Shown piece by piece: positions 39,971 to 47,733 of a stretch of DNA of 64,000 nt. The DNA is from UBA5336 sp964415675 (GTDB taxonomy: Bacteria; Pseudomonadota; Alphaproteobacteria; Caulobacterales; Hyphomonadaceae): positions 124,001 through 188,000 of the forward strand of contig CAYQBG010000001.1 in the NCBI GenBank assembly GCA_964415675.1. The letters run 5' to 3'. The number at the start of each line of letters is the position of its first letter. Position 1 is the first letter of the stretch. The translations under genes were made by a program, and so were the position numbers. The notes beneath the pieces are model-generated. The model worked only from the letters and a program-made list of their open reading frames with translations, was not told where the DNA came from and ran no database searches.

Positions 39971-40051
39971 TTCAGTGCAGAGCTGCGATGCGGCATCTCT
40001 GCGATGGACGCCTGCAAGATCGCGCGCTAGAAACCGCAATCGGTGGCCAGC

Positions 40052-40127
40052 GCCCCTATAGCTCAGCTGGTAGAGCACCTGATTTGTAATCAGGGGGTCG
40101 GCGGTTCGAGTCCGTCTGGGGGCACCA
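40052..40127 (+). tRNA. tRNA-Thr (anticodon TGT)
   Basis: A complete 76-base cloverleaf including the encoded CCA (40125-40127). The acceptor stem GCCCCTA pairs with TGGGGGC (one G-T pair), the D-arm has AGCTCAGCTGGTAGAGC, the anticodon stem CCTGA/TCAGG encloses TTTGTAA with anticodon TGT, and the T-arm contains GGTTCGAGTCC. TGT reads ACA threonine codons. Confidence 0.97.
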
Positions 40128-40146
40128 CTTTCATTTTGTGTCCGAC

Positions 40147-40190
40147 CCGGAGACATGGGTAACAGAACGTTCCGGAGAGATGGGTTACAC
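40147..40190. mobile_element. Remnant resembling an IS481-type transposon end
   Basis: Two imperfect tandem copies of a 19-base unit, CCGGAGACATGGGTAACAG at 40147 and CCGGAGAGATGGGTTACAC at 40172, start 20 bases after the tRNA. Repeated units of this kind (TGTAACCCATCTCTCCGG on the other strand) occur at ends of IS481-family elements as I recall them. No transposase, partner end or target duplication is visible, so this would be a solo, decayed end. The identification is from memory of the motif. Confidence 0.45.
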
Positions 40191-40265
40191 ATTTGCTCCG
40201 TACAGGTCGTCTTCTTGTCGAGACCAGCGACGACTGAAGACCTGGGTGTTGCCTCTCCTACCGCG

Positions 40266-41681
40266 CTACATGTGAATGACCCGGCCATAGGCATCCAGCA
40301 CGCTCTCATGCATCATTTCCGAGAGCGTCGGATGCGGAAAGATGGTGTGCATCAGGTCGGCTTCGGTCAGTTCCGCCTCGCGCGCGATGACGTAGCCCTG
40401 GATCAGCTCGGTGACTTCCGCGCCGATCATGTGCGCGCCGAGCAGTTCGCCGGTTTTCGCGTGAAACACGGTCTTGACCATGCCATCGCCTGCCCCGAGC
40501 GCGATCGCCTTGCCATTGCCGATGAAGGGGAATTTGCCGACCTTCACCTCATGGCCCGCCTCTTTCGCGGCCGCTTCTGTCAGACCGACACTGGCGACCT
40601 GCGGGTGGGAATAGGTGCAGCCCGGCACGTTTGACGCGTCAAAAGGATGGGCCTCATTGGCCCCGGCAATCCCCTCCACGCAGATCGTGCCCTCATGGCT
40701 GGCCTTGTGGGCAAGCCAGGGTGGGCCGGTCAGATCGCCAATCGCATAAAGGCCCGGAACGCCGGTGTGCCCGAACCCGTCCACTTTCACATGTGTCTTC
40801 TCGACCTCGACGCCGAGCTTTTCGAGACCGAGATTTTCGACATTTCCGACAATGCCGATGGCGAGAATGACCCGGTCGACCTCCAGCGTTTCGGATTTGC
40901 CGCCGGCCTCGACCGTGGCAATCACCTTGTCCCTGCCCTTTTCGAGCCCCTTCACCTGCGCGCCGGTCTTGATCGTCAGGCCCTGTTTCTCGAAGGATTT
41001 CCGCGCCATGGCGGAGATTTCGGCGTCCTCCACCGGCAGGATGCGGTCCATCACTTCGACCACGGTCACATCCGAGCCGAGCTCATTATAGAAGCTTGCA
41101 AATTCGATCCCGATGGCGCCCGAACCGATGACAAGGAGCTTCTTCGGCAGTGCCTTCGGCACCATGGCCTCGCGATAGGTCCAGATCAGTTCGCCATCGG
41201 GCTCAAGGCCCGCCTGAGGGATGGCCCGGGCGCGCGCGCCGGTGGCGAGAATGACGTGTTTCGCGCCATATTCAGCGTCCTTGCCATCCTTGCCCGCGAC
41301 GATCACTTTCGGCGCAGGCCTGCCGGGCTCCAGCCGCGCGGTGCCCTCGATCACACTGATCTTGTTCTTCTTCATCAGGTGTTTCACGCCCGCCGAGAGC
41401 TGCCCGGCGACCTGGCGCGAGCGCTTGACGATGGCCTCCATGTCGAAATCGGGCTCGACGGGCTTTAGGCCATACTGGTCGGCCGTCTTCATCAGGTGGA
41501 ACACCTCGGCCGAGCGCAGGAGCGCCTTGGTCGGGATACAGCCCCAGTTGAGACAGATCCCGCCCAGCGCCTCACGCTCGACAATCGCCGTCTTCATCCC
41601 GAGCTGGGAAGCCCGGATCGCGGCGACATACCCCCCCGGCCCGGAGCCGATGACGATGAGGTCGAAACTGGATTCAGCCAT
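40266..41681 (-). CDS. lpdA: Dihydrolipoyl dehydrogenase (E3)
   Basis: FAD disulphide oxidoreductase that reoxidises lipoyl groups of the pyruvate dehydrogenase complex. The 471-residue protein has the FAD motif VIGSGPGGYVAA (10-21), the redox pair Cys43/Cys48 in GGICLNWGCIPTKALL, the NAD motif VIGSGAIGIEF and the C-terminal catalytic HPTLSEMMHESV segment. It is the last gene of the pdh run. Alphaproteobacteria often have a second E3 with the 2-oxoglutarate complex; position here indicates the pdh copy. Confidence 0.95.
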   Translation of the reverse strand: MAESSFDLIVIGSGPGGYVAAIRASQLGMKTAIVEREALGGICLNWGCIPTKALLRSAEVFHLMKTADQYGLKPVEPDFDMEAIVKRSRQVAGQLSAGVKHLMKKNKISVIEGTARLEPGRPAPKVIVAGKDGKDAEYGAKHVILATGARARAIPQAGLEPDGELIWTYREAMVPKALPKKLLVIGSGAIGIEFASFYNELGSDVTVVEVMDRILPVEDAEISAMARKSFEKQGLTIKTGAQVKGLEKGRDKVIATVEAGGKSETLEVDRVILAIGIVGNVENLGLEKLGVEVEKTHVKVDGFGHTGVPGLYAIGDLTGPPWLAHKASHEGTICVEGIAGANEAHPFDASNVPGCTYSHPQVASVGLTEAAAKEAGHEVKVGKFPFIGNGKAIALGAGDGMVKTVFHAKTGELLGAHMIGAEVTELIQGYVIAREAELTEADLMHTIFPHPTLSEMMHESVLDAYGRVIHM

Positions 41682-41693
41682 GATTTGCTCCGA

Positions 41694-41727
41694 TTGTCCC
41701 GGACGGCGCGAAGCGACGATCCGGGAT
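41694..41727. repeat. REP-like palindromic unit upstream of lpd
   Basis: TCCCGGA (41697-41703) and TCCGGGA (41720-41726) form an inverted repeat around a GCGCGAAGCG core, just ahead of the lpd ribosome site. A GC-rich stretch with CCCCGGCTCTACGCTGCGCTCC continues to about 41795 and shares vocabulary with the repeats near 55-57 kb. Confidence 0.45.
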
Positions 41728-41797
41728 CTTCCTGTTCAGTCCTGATCGCTGGCAGACCCCGGCTCTACGCTGCGCTCCGGCCGGGAACGCGGCTCTA

Positions 41798-41860
41798 TCA
41801 ACGCAGCATCGCCTCTGGTGGCTCGACATAGCGCCTGAAGGCCGCAAACCAGGCGCACGC
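41798..41860 (-). pseudogene. Duplicated fragment of the pdhC 3' end
   Basis: Read leftwards this encodes ACAWFAAFRRYVEPPEAMLR followed by TGA, matching the last residues of the E2 protein encoded at 42155-43552 (ARWLAAFRRYVETPEAMLL, TGA). At DNA level 47 of the first 54 bases counted from the stop codons agree. The two copies are direct repeats 357 bases apart and flank the small coiled-coil gene. There is no start and only about 20 codons remain, so it is a non-functional remnant of a duplication or insertion. Confidence 0.75.
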
Positions 41861-41863
41861 CCC

Positions 41864-42112
41864 TCACTCCGCGTCCTCCAGCGCCCGGATGCGCGCCTGC
41901 ATTTCCTTGATGTCCTTGCGGATCATGTCGATATCGACGCGCGTTTCAGAGCTCAGGCCGACAGCGTGGGTGATATAGCCAGCCAGGGCTTCGCGCTCCT
42001 CAACGGCCTCCTCAAGGAGGCGTTTATTGTCGCCTACATCGCTCCTGATCGCGGTCAGCTCAGACTGGATGCGCTTGAGCACTTCCAGCGTCTGGTTCTC
42101 CGGCTCGGACAT
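41864..42112 (-). CDS. Small coiled-coil protein between pdhC and lpd
   Basis: An 82-residue soluble protein, MSEPENQTLEVLKRIQSE, strongly helical and charged with heptads throughout (LKRIQSELTAIRSDVGDNKRLL; MIRKDIKEMQARIRALED). The ATG at 42112 has GAAGGAG 6 bases upstream, a very good ribosome site; an earlier in-frame ATG at 42136 lacks one. No family is recognised. It is bounded by direct repeats of the pdhC tail, which suggests the segment arrived by duplication or insertion. Confidence 0.68.
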   Translation of the reverse strand: MSEPENQTLEVLKRIQSELTAIRSDVGDNKRLLEEAVEEREALAGYITHAVGLSSETRVDIDMIRKDIKEMQARIRALEDAE

Positions 42113-42154
42113 CGCCAACTCCTTCTCCGACAACACCCTACGGCAATCAGAACA

Positions 42155-43552
42155 TCAAAGCAACATCGCCTCAGGCGTCTCGACATAGCGCCGGAAGGCC
42201 GCAAGCCAGCGCGCGCCTTCCGCGCCGCCGATGACGCGGTGGTCGCAGGTCAGCGTGACGCTCATCATTGTGGCCACGCCCAGTTCGCCATCCTCGCCCA
42301 CGACAGGGCGCTTTTCGCCCGCGCCGACCGACATGATCATGCCTTCGGGTGGGTTGATGATGGAAGCAAAGGACTTGATCCCGAACATGCCGAGATTCGA
42401 GAGCGAAAACGTGCCGCCCATATATTCCTGTGGCTTCAGTTTCCGCTCGCGGGCACGTTCGGCGAGGTCCTTCATCTCGGCGGCGATAGTCGAAAGGCCT
42501 TTCTGCTCGGCATGGCGGATGACCGGCGTGATCAGGCCGCCATCCACCGCCACAGCGACCGAGACATGGGCATGGTGGTGGTAGGCAATGCCCTCGTCTG
42601 TGTAGCTGGCATTGCAGTCCGGCTCGTCGATCAGGGCCAGCGCGGAGGCCTTGATCAGCATGTCATTGACCGAGACCTTCACGCCTTCGGGCGCATTGGC
42701 GTTGATCTTCTTGCGGAAGGCGAGAAGCTCGTCGAGCCGGATATCCACATCCAGCGGGAAATGCGGCACCTGCATGAAGCTTTCGGTCAAGCGGCGGGCC
42801 ACCGTCTTGCGCATGCCATCAAGCGGGACGAGTTCATAACTGTCCGGGGCATAGACGCGATCATCCAGCGTCTGCGGCATGATCAGGCTGTCGGGCGGGC
42901 GCACGGTCAGCTCGCGCGAGCTAGACGGCGCACCAGTCGCCGCCTGAGCTTCGCCCGGCGCGGCTTTCGCGGCCGCCTCAACATCCTTGCGGACGATCCG
43001 CCCATGCGGGCCGGACCCCGAGCCGAGCGCCTTGAGGTCCACCCCTTCCATCGCCGCGATCCGGCGCGCGAGCGGGGAAGCCTTTATACGGGTCTCGCCC
43101 TCGCCGACATCCGCGAGCGGGCCTTCGCTGATCGGCGCAGCGGCGCTGACCTGCCCTTGGGTGTCCTGATTGGTGCCCTTCTCCGGTCCTGGGCCCGGAG
43201 TTTCGCGCGCAGTCTCTTTTGCGGCCTCCGTTGGCTTGTCCCCCGGTTCAGACCGCGCCGCGCCATTGGCTGCACCAGTCGGCGGGGCATCGACCGTATC
43301 CGGATCCTCACCCTCTTCGGCGAGCACACCGATCACGGCATTGACCTTCACGCCCTCAGTGCCCTCAGCCACCAGGATTGTCGCCAGCGTGCCTTCATCG
43401 ACCGCCTCGACTTCCATCGTCGCCTTGTCGGTCTCGATTTCCGCAATGATATCCCCGGCCTCGATCGTGTCGCCCGGCTGTTTCAGCCATCGCGACAGCG
43501 TGCCCTCCTCCATGGTGGGCGACAGGGCAGGCATGGTGATATTGATGGCCAT
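42155..43552 (-). CDS. pdhC: Pyruvate dehydrogenase E2, dihydrolipoamide acetyltransferase
   Basis: Core subunit transferring acetyl from lipoyl to CoA. The 465 residues form a lipoyl domain (1-80, lipoylated Lys43 in IETDKATMEVEA), an Ala/Pro/Glu linker, a peripheral subunit-binding domain (about 155-195, ASPLARRIAAMEGVDLKAL) and the catalytic domain (from about 235). The usual active-site HRxxDG appears as HRVIGG (His438; Gly442 where Asp is common). It begins one base after the DUF5076 gene. Confidence 0.94.
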   Translation of the reverse strand: MAINITMPALSPTMEEGTLSRWLKQPGDTIEAGDIIAEIETDKATMEVEAVDEGTLATILVAEGTEGVKVNAVIGVLAEEGEDPDTVDAPPTGAANGAARSEPGDKPTEAAKETARETPGPGPEKGTNQDTQGQVSAAAPISEGPLADVGEGETRIKASPLARRIAAMEGVDLKALGSGSGPHGRIVRKDVEAAAKAAPGEAQAATGAPSSSRELTVRPPDSLIMPQTLDDRVYAPDSYELVPLDGMRKTVARRLTESFMQVPHFPLDVDIRLDELLAFRKKINANAPEGVKVSVNDMLIKASALALIDEPDCNASYTDEGIAYHHHAHVSVAVAVDGGLITPVIRHAEQKGLSTIAAEMKDLAERARERKLKPQEYMGGTFSLSNLGMFGIKSFASIINPPEGMIMSVGAGEKRPVVGEDGELGVATMMSVTLTCDHRVIGGAEGARWLAAFRRYVETPEAMLL

Positions 43553-43553
43553 A

Positions 43554-43874
43554 TCAGCTTTCCGTTCGTGTCACGACGGCGGCAAGCTCGGGATCATGCT
43601 TCAGCCGCTCGACAAAGTTTGCCATGATCTGCTCCAGGAGCGCCTGGGAATCGGGCCCGTCCGGCTGATATGTGCGCAGTGTCTGGATGACGTGTTTGGC
43701 GACATCGGCCAGGATGAATCCCCACATTCCCGGCTCCTGTGCCGATCCTGCACCACCGACAAACAAGCGGCTCGCCGGGGCATTGTTCGCGATCCAGAAG
43801 CGCAGCATTTCCTGGGCGCCGTCGCCGGGCACCACGCCGTCGGGAAGCTTCAGGGCGTTGGGATGGTCGCTCAT
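43554..43874 (-). CDS. DUF5076-like protein in pdh operon
   Basis: A 106-residue soluble protein, MSDHPNALKLPDGVVPGDGA followed by QEMLRFWIANNAPASRLFVG and HVIQTLRTYQPDGPDS. I believe this is the DUF5076 family found beside pyruvate dehydrogenase genes in Caulobacter relatives; function unknown. It ends one base before pdhC, and a role with the complex is suggested only by this position. Confidence 0.7.
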   Translation of the reverse strand: MSDHPNALKLPDGVVPGDGAQEMLRFWIANNAPASRLFVGGAGSAQEPGMWGFILADVAKHVIQTLRTYQPDGPDSQALLEQIMANFVERLKHDPELAAVVTRTES

Positions 43875-43912
43875 ATCGTTGTCTCCTTGTACAGCCCGCG
43901 CACCAGCCCGTA

Positions 43913-44488
43913 TCAGGACAGGCGCGGCAGGTCGGCCATGCGCAGGGTCAGGTCGGGAATGTGGCGGGCGGTGATGGTGTCGGTAAAGCCGATCCGGGCG
44001 GGCTCACCATAGGTGCCGTCCTCGCGCAGGTGATGCGCGTAAAGCGTCTTCGAGTTCGGATCGATCACCCAGTATTCGCGGATGCCGTTCTCGGCATAGG
44101 CAGCGGCTTTAACGCCAAGATCGCTTTCCAGCGTGCTATCGGAGACTTCGATCACCAGAAGTATTTTATCGGGCAGAGTGTCTTCCAGCACATCCACCGT
44201 CTCGGCGACATAATGATCCGGCGACGGCACCCAATCATCTCCAAGTCGCAAGGACTTATCGGTAACGACGAGAAAATCATTGCCGATTGTCCGATAGAGC
44301 CAGTTGCTGATTTCGCTGTTCCAAAGTGTCGTCAATGAACCATCAGCTGGCATGTCGTAGATCACTCCGTCTCGAAGCTCGGTCTTGACAAAATTCGCCT
44401 GAAGCACCGGTGCCAGCTTGAAATAGGCATCGGAATCAAACCGCGCGGGACGCGGCACGAGGGGCGGAAAGGAGCGCTGGATGTTCAT
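43913..44488 (-). CDS. Uma2-family (DUF820) PD-(D/E)xK nuclease-fold protein
   Basis: A 191-residue protein with the Uma2 core: PSPDHYV with Asp91, LLVIEVSDSTLESDLGVKAA with Glu114 and Lys127 completing the nuclease triad, then YAENGIREYWVIDP. The activity is predicted, not shown; Uma2 proteins are widespread in cyanobacteria and usually of unknown role. It sits inside the pdh operon between a low-GC orphan and DUF5076. Base composition is visibly lower in GC than the flanking pdh genes, consistent with acquisition. No methyltransferase partner is near. Confidence 0.88.
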   Translation of the reverse strand: MNIQRSFPPLVPRPARFDSDAYFKLAPVLQANFVKTELRDGVIYDMPADGSLTTLWNSEISNWLYRTIGNDFLVVTDKSLRLGDDWVPSPDHYVAETVDVLEDTLPDKILLVIEVSDSTLESDLGVKAAAYAENGIREYWVIDPNSKTLYAHHLREDGTYGEPARIGFTDTITARHIPDLTLRMADLPRLS

Positions 44489-44530
44489 CGCTCTAGCCTA
44501 TCACATGCTGAATGGTGATGTTGATGAGCA

Positions 44531-44824
44531 TTAGCTTTCCGTGACAGCAGGATGGGCAATGGCGTAAGGGTTGTTCCCGCACGTCAACATGAAAGTCTTG
44601 CGTTCGCAGTCAGTGTAACGATCTACGTCGAGGTGATGGGACCTCGATGGGCCACCAATTCGTCGGTTCAATAGAGAAGACGATATTTCATCTGGTGTCA
44701 GATACTGGCTAACCAAGCATTGCAATAAAGTTTGCACGCCCTCCTCGCTAAGCCTGTGCCGGGGTATCTCGCTCTCCCAAAGACACGCTTCGGAGTCGAA
44801 CAGACTGACCTTCCAGGCACGCAT
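44531..44824 (-). CDS. Hypothetical protein, low GC, after pdhB
   Basis: A 97-residue protein I do not recognise (MRAWKVSLFDSEACLWESE; LTPDEISSSLLNRRIGG). The ATG shares a base with the pdhB stop, so translation may be coupled; a GTG one codon earlier is an alternative. GC content is clearly lower than in the pdh genes, and codon use includes otherwise rare AT-ended codons. It may have come with the Uma2 gene 42 bases downstream. It could also be an unexpressed remnant. Confidence 0.55.
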   Translation of the reverse strand: MRAWKVSLFDSEACLWESEIPRHRLSEEGVQTLLQCLVSQYLTPDEISSSLLNRRIGGPSRSHHLDVDRYTDCERKTFMLTCGNNPYAIAHPAVTES

Positions 44825-46224
44825 CACATCCCCTCGCAGACCGCCCGCGCGGCCGTAATGATATCCTCCGTGCCCGGCAGGCTCATCGCTTCGAGATTGG
44901 CCGCATAGGGCAGCGGCACATCCTTCTGGTGGACGCGGGCCGGCGGGGCGTCGAGATAGTCGAACGCCTCATTGACCACCGTGGCGCAGATTTCCGCGCC
45001 AACACCGAAATAGCGCCAACCCTCCTCGCAGGAGACAAGACGGCTGGTTTTCTTCACGCTCTCGACCACGGTATCGGTATCGAGCGGGCGGAGCGAGCGC
45101 AGGTCGATCACTTCGGCCTCGATCCCTTCCGAAGCGAGCTGTTCGGCGGCTTCCAGGGCAAAGCCGACCATGCGTGAATGCGCCGTCAGCGTCACGTCTC
45201 GCCCCTCGCGGCGGATCTTCGCCTTGCCGATGGGCAGGACATAATCTTCCACGTCCGGGACCGGGAAGCTCTCGCCATAGAGCAGTTCATGCTCCAGGAA
45301 GACAACCGGATTCGGGTCGCGGATGGCCGCCTTCAGAAGTCCCTTGGCATCGGCCGCGTCATAGGGCGCAACCACTTTCAGCCCCGGCACCTGGCCATAC
45401 CAGGCGCTGTAATCCTGGCTATGCTGGGCCCCGACGCGTGACGCGGCACCATTTGGCCCGCGAAACACCATCGGGCAGCCCATCTGGCCGCCGGACATAT
45501 ACAGCGTCTTGGCTGCCGAATTGATGATATGGTCAATCGCCTGCATGGCGAAATTCCAGGTCATGAACTCGACAACAGGGCGCAGCCTGCCAAAAGCCGC
45601 ACCCACGCCCAGCCCGGCAAATCCATGCTCTGTAATCGGCGTGTCGATCACACGTTTCGGGCCGAACTCATCGAGCAGGCCCCGGGTGACCTTATAGGCA
45701 CCCTGATATTCGGCGACCTCTTCGCCCATGACGAAAACGGTCTCGTCGCGGCGCATCTCTTCGGCCATCGCATCGCGCAGGGCATCGCGCACGGCGGTGT
45801 CGGTGAAGCTGGTGCCTTCGGGCAGGGACGGATCGGGGGAGACGCGGCTGGCGGGCTTCGGGACGGCATCGGCCTGGCTTTGCGCCGGGACCTCGTCCTG
45901 CTGGGGTCTGGCCTCATGGTCGGGCGCCGGGGCAGGCGCGGCAGCGCCATTGCCCTTCGCCTCAACGCTGGAAGCGTCCTCGCCCTCCTCAGTCAGAAGC
46001 GCGATGACGGCGTTGACCTTCACGCCTTCCGTTCCTTCAGGGACAAGGATTTTCGCCAGCGTCCCCTCATCGACCGCCTCGACTTCCATGGTCGCCTTGT
46101 CGGTCTCGATCTCGGCAATCACGTCGCCGCTCTCGATGGTGTCACCCTCTTTCTTCAGCCACTTCGAAAGCGTGCCTTCCTCCATGGTCGGCGAGAGGGC
46201 AGGCATGAGAATATCGACCGACAT
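44824..46224 (-). CDS. pdhB: Pyruvate dehydrogenase E1 beta with N-terminal lipoyl domain
   Basis: Beta subunit of the thiamin-dependent decarboxylase. The 466-residue protein has an N-terminal lipoyl domain (1-80, Lys43 in ETDKATMEVEA) very like that of pdhC, an Ala/Pro/Gln linker (about 90-135), then the transketolase-like domain beginning TAVRDALRDAMAEEM and FVMGEEVAEYQGAYKVTRGL, and the C-terminal domain. The extra lipoyl domain adds ~130 residues to the usual ~330 and is characteristic of alphaproteobacterial pdhB. It abuts the MAPEG gene. Confidence 0.95.
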   Translation of the reverse strand: MSVDILMPALSPTMEEGTLSKWLKKEGDTIESGDVIAEIETDKATMEVEAVDEGTLAKILVPEGTEGVKVNAVIALLTEEGEDASSVEAKGNGAAAPAPAPDHEARPQQDEVPAQSQADAVPKPASRVSPDPSLPEGTSFTDTAVRDALRDAMAEEMRRDETVFVMGEEVAEYQGAYKVTRGLLDEFGPKRVIDTPITEHGFAGLGVGAAFGRLRPVVEFMTWNFAMQAIDHIINSAAKTLYMSGGQMGCPMVFRGPNGAASRVGAQHSQDYSAWYGQVPGLKVVAPYDAADAKGLLKAAIRDPNPVVFLEHELLYGESFPVPDVEDYVLPIGKAKIRREGRDVTLTAHSRMVGFALEAAEQLASEGIEAEVIDLRSLRPLDTDTVVESVKKTSRLVSCEEGWRYFGVGAEICATVVNEAFDYLDAPPARVHQKDVPLPYAANLEAMSLPGTEDIITAARAVCEGM

Positions 46225-46629
46225 TTATACGCCTCCCGAAAACGGCAAGACCTGCATGAAGATCAGCAGAGTTCCGACAAACCCGGCCGCCCAGGCGAGC
46301 GAGCGCAACCATGGTACGCCAAACCAGTAGAGGGGGGCATAAGCGATACGCGCGCCGAGGAAGAGGCCGGCGCCAAGCTCGGTCGTTTCGTTGAGGCGCC
46401 CGCTTGCATGCGCGACCAGTATGAGCGGCGCAAAGAGCAACAGCGCTTCCACCATGTTCTGGTTCGCGCGCTTGGCCCGGCCTTCCATGAGACCGTCCGC
46501 CCCAAGCTGGTCGCGTGAGCCGATCAGGCTGCCTGTGCCATGGGATGTATTCGAGAAAACCGCCTGAGCCAGGATCATCAGGCCGTAAACGGCGACACTG
46601 GCGGTGAGATATGAGAATTCCAGAGGCAT
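46225..46629 (-). CDS. MAPEG-family membrane protein
   Basis: A 134-residue protein with four predicted helices. The conserved NxxE-type motif of MAPEG proteins appears as RAKRANQNMVEALLLFAPL, and the C-terminal half has ARIAYAPLYWFGVPWLRSL, typical of bacterial MAPEG members. Eukaryotic relatives act in eicosanoid and glutathione metabolism; the bacterial role is mostly unknown. It is packed between pdhA and pdhB with no gap on either side, so it is co-transcribed with E1. Confidence 0.87.
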   Translation of the reverse strand: MPLEFSYLTASVAVYGLMILAQAVFSNTSHGTGSLIGSRDQLGADGLMEGRAKRANQNMVEALLLFAPLILVAHASGRLNETTELGAGLFLGARIAYAPLYWFGVPWLRSLAWAAGFVGTLLIFMQVLPFSGGV

Positions 46630-47643
46630 CTAGGCCATCTCCTCTTCGATCAGGACATCGGTCCACAGGTCTTCTGCCGGCGGCTCGGGGCTTTCCAGCG
46701 CGAAGTCAGCCGCATCCTTGACCTGAGCCTTGATGTCCTTGTCGATCTCTTTCAGCTCATCTTCACTCGCCTTGCCCGCATCGACAATGCGTGCCTTCAG
46801 ACTCTCGATGGGGTCGCGGTGTTCGCGCACATCATCGACTTCCTCGCGTTTGCGGTATTTCGCCGGGTCGGACATCGAGTGGCCGCGATAGCGATAGGTT
46901 TTCATTTCGAGAATATACGGGCCGTTGCCGGACCGCGCATGTTTCACCGCCTTTTCGCCGGCCGCCTTCACCGCCAGCACATCCATGCCATCGACTTCCT
47001 CTCCCTCGATCTCGAAACTGATTCCGCGCTTGAAAAGCTCGGTCTCGGCCGAAGAACGCTCGACAGACGTGCCCATGGCATACTGGTTGTTCTCGATCAC
47101 ATAGACGACCGGCAGGTCCCAGAGCGAGGCCATGTTGAAGGCCTCATAGACCTGCCCCTGATTCGTCGCCCCATCGCCGAAATAGGTCAGGCAGACACGA
47201 TCACTCTCATTGTACCGATTGGAAAAGGCCAGCCCGGTGCCAATCGGCACCGACGCGCCGACAATGCCGTGGCCACCGAAGAAATTCTTTTCTCGCGAGA
47301 ACATGTGCATGCTCCCGCCCTTGCCCCTCGAATAACCGTCGATCCGGCCGGTCAGCTCGGCCATGACGCCCTTTGGATCCATGCCGCAAGCGAGCATATG
47401 CCCATGGTCACGATAGCCGGTGATCACCTGGTCACCCTCATCAATTGCGGCCTGCATCCCCGTTACGACCGCTTCCTGGCCGATATAAAGATGGCAAAAG
47501 CCCGCAATATGCCCCATGCCATAAAGCTGGCCCGCGCGCTCCTCAAAGCGCCGGATCAGCAACATGTTGCGATAGAACTCGATCAGCAGCTTCTTGGCGG
47601 TCGCCTCGACAGGGTCCCGCGTCTTTTTCGTCGATTTCGCCAT
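46630..47643 (-). CDS. pdhA: Pyruvate dehydrogenase E1 alpha
   Basis: Alpha subunit of the E1 component. The 337-residue protein has RRFEERAGQLYGMGHIAGF, the EAVVTGMQAAIDEGDQVITGYRDHGH substrate region, GGHGIVGASVPIGTGLAF and the thiamin diphosphate motif FGDGATNQGQVYEAFNMA followed by VIENN. YRYRGHSMSDPAKYR carries the loop phosphorylated in mitochondrial homologues. It is the first gene of the pdh operon, 90 bases after ftsB. Confidence 0.96.
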   Translation of the reverse strand: MAKSTKKTRDPVEATAKKLLIEFYRNMLLIRRFEERAGQLYGMGHIAGFCHLYIGQEAVVTGMQAAIDEGDQVITGYRDHGHMLACGMDPKGVMAELTGRIDGYSRGKGGSMHMFSREKNFFGGHGIVGASVPIGTGLAFSNRYNESDRVCLTYFGDGATNQGQVYEAFNMASLWDLPVVYVIENNQYAMGTSVERSSAETELFKRGISFEIEGEEVDGMDVLAVKAAGEKAVKHARSGNGPYILEMKTYRYRGHSMSDPAKYRKREEVDDVREHRDPIESLKARIVDAGKASEDELKEIDKDIKAQVKDAADFALESPEPPAEDLWTDVLIEEEMA

Positions 47644-47672
47644 TTACGTTCCAACCCGTTTTTTCACAGTGT

Positions 47673-47701
47673 GTCCCAGCGCGAACGGGCAGTCCAGTCA
47701 A
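47673..47701 (-). promoter_or_regulatory. Candidate pdhA promoter
   Basis: A good -35 hexamer TTGACT (47696-47701, read leftwards) lies in the 90-base ftsB-pdhA gap, about 55 bases ahead of the pdhA start. The hexamer 17 bases on is TGGGAC, a poor -10, so an activator or a different spacing may be needed. Confidence 0.3.
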
Positions 47702-47733
47702 CTCAATCATGCAAAAACGCATGGCTTGAGCCT

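Noticed and set aside
39887..40309. 140-codon minus-strand reading frame across tRNA-Thr containing RRTRTADPLITNQVLYQLS
   Set aside because: It is the antisense translation of the tRNA, a classic spurious protein seen in many databases; its remaining sequence comes from the pyk end and the IS-like remnant.
41966..43627. 553-codon plus-strand reading frame
   Set aside because: Opposite pdhC; open only because of high GC codon structure, with no domain features.
43913..44824. Restriction-modification system
   Set aside because: Only a Uma2 nuclease-fold gene and an orphan are present; no methyltransferase or specificity subunit.
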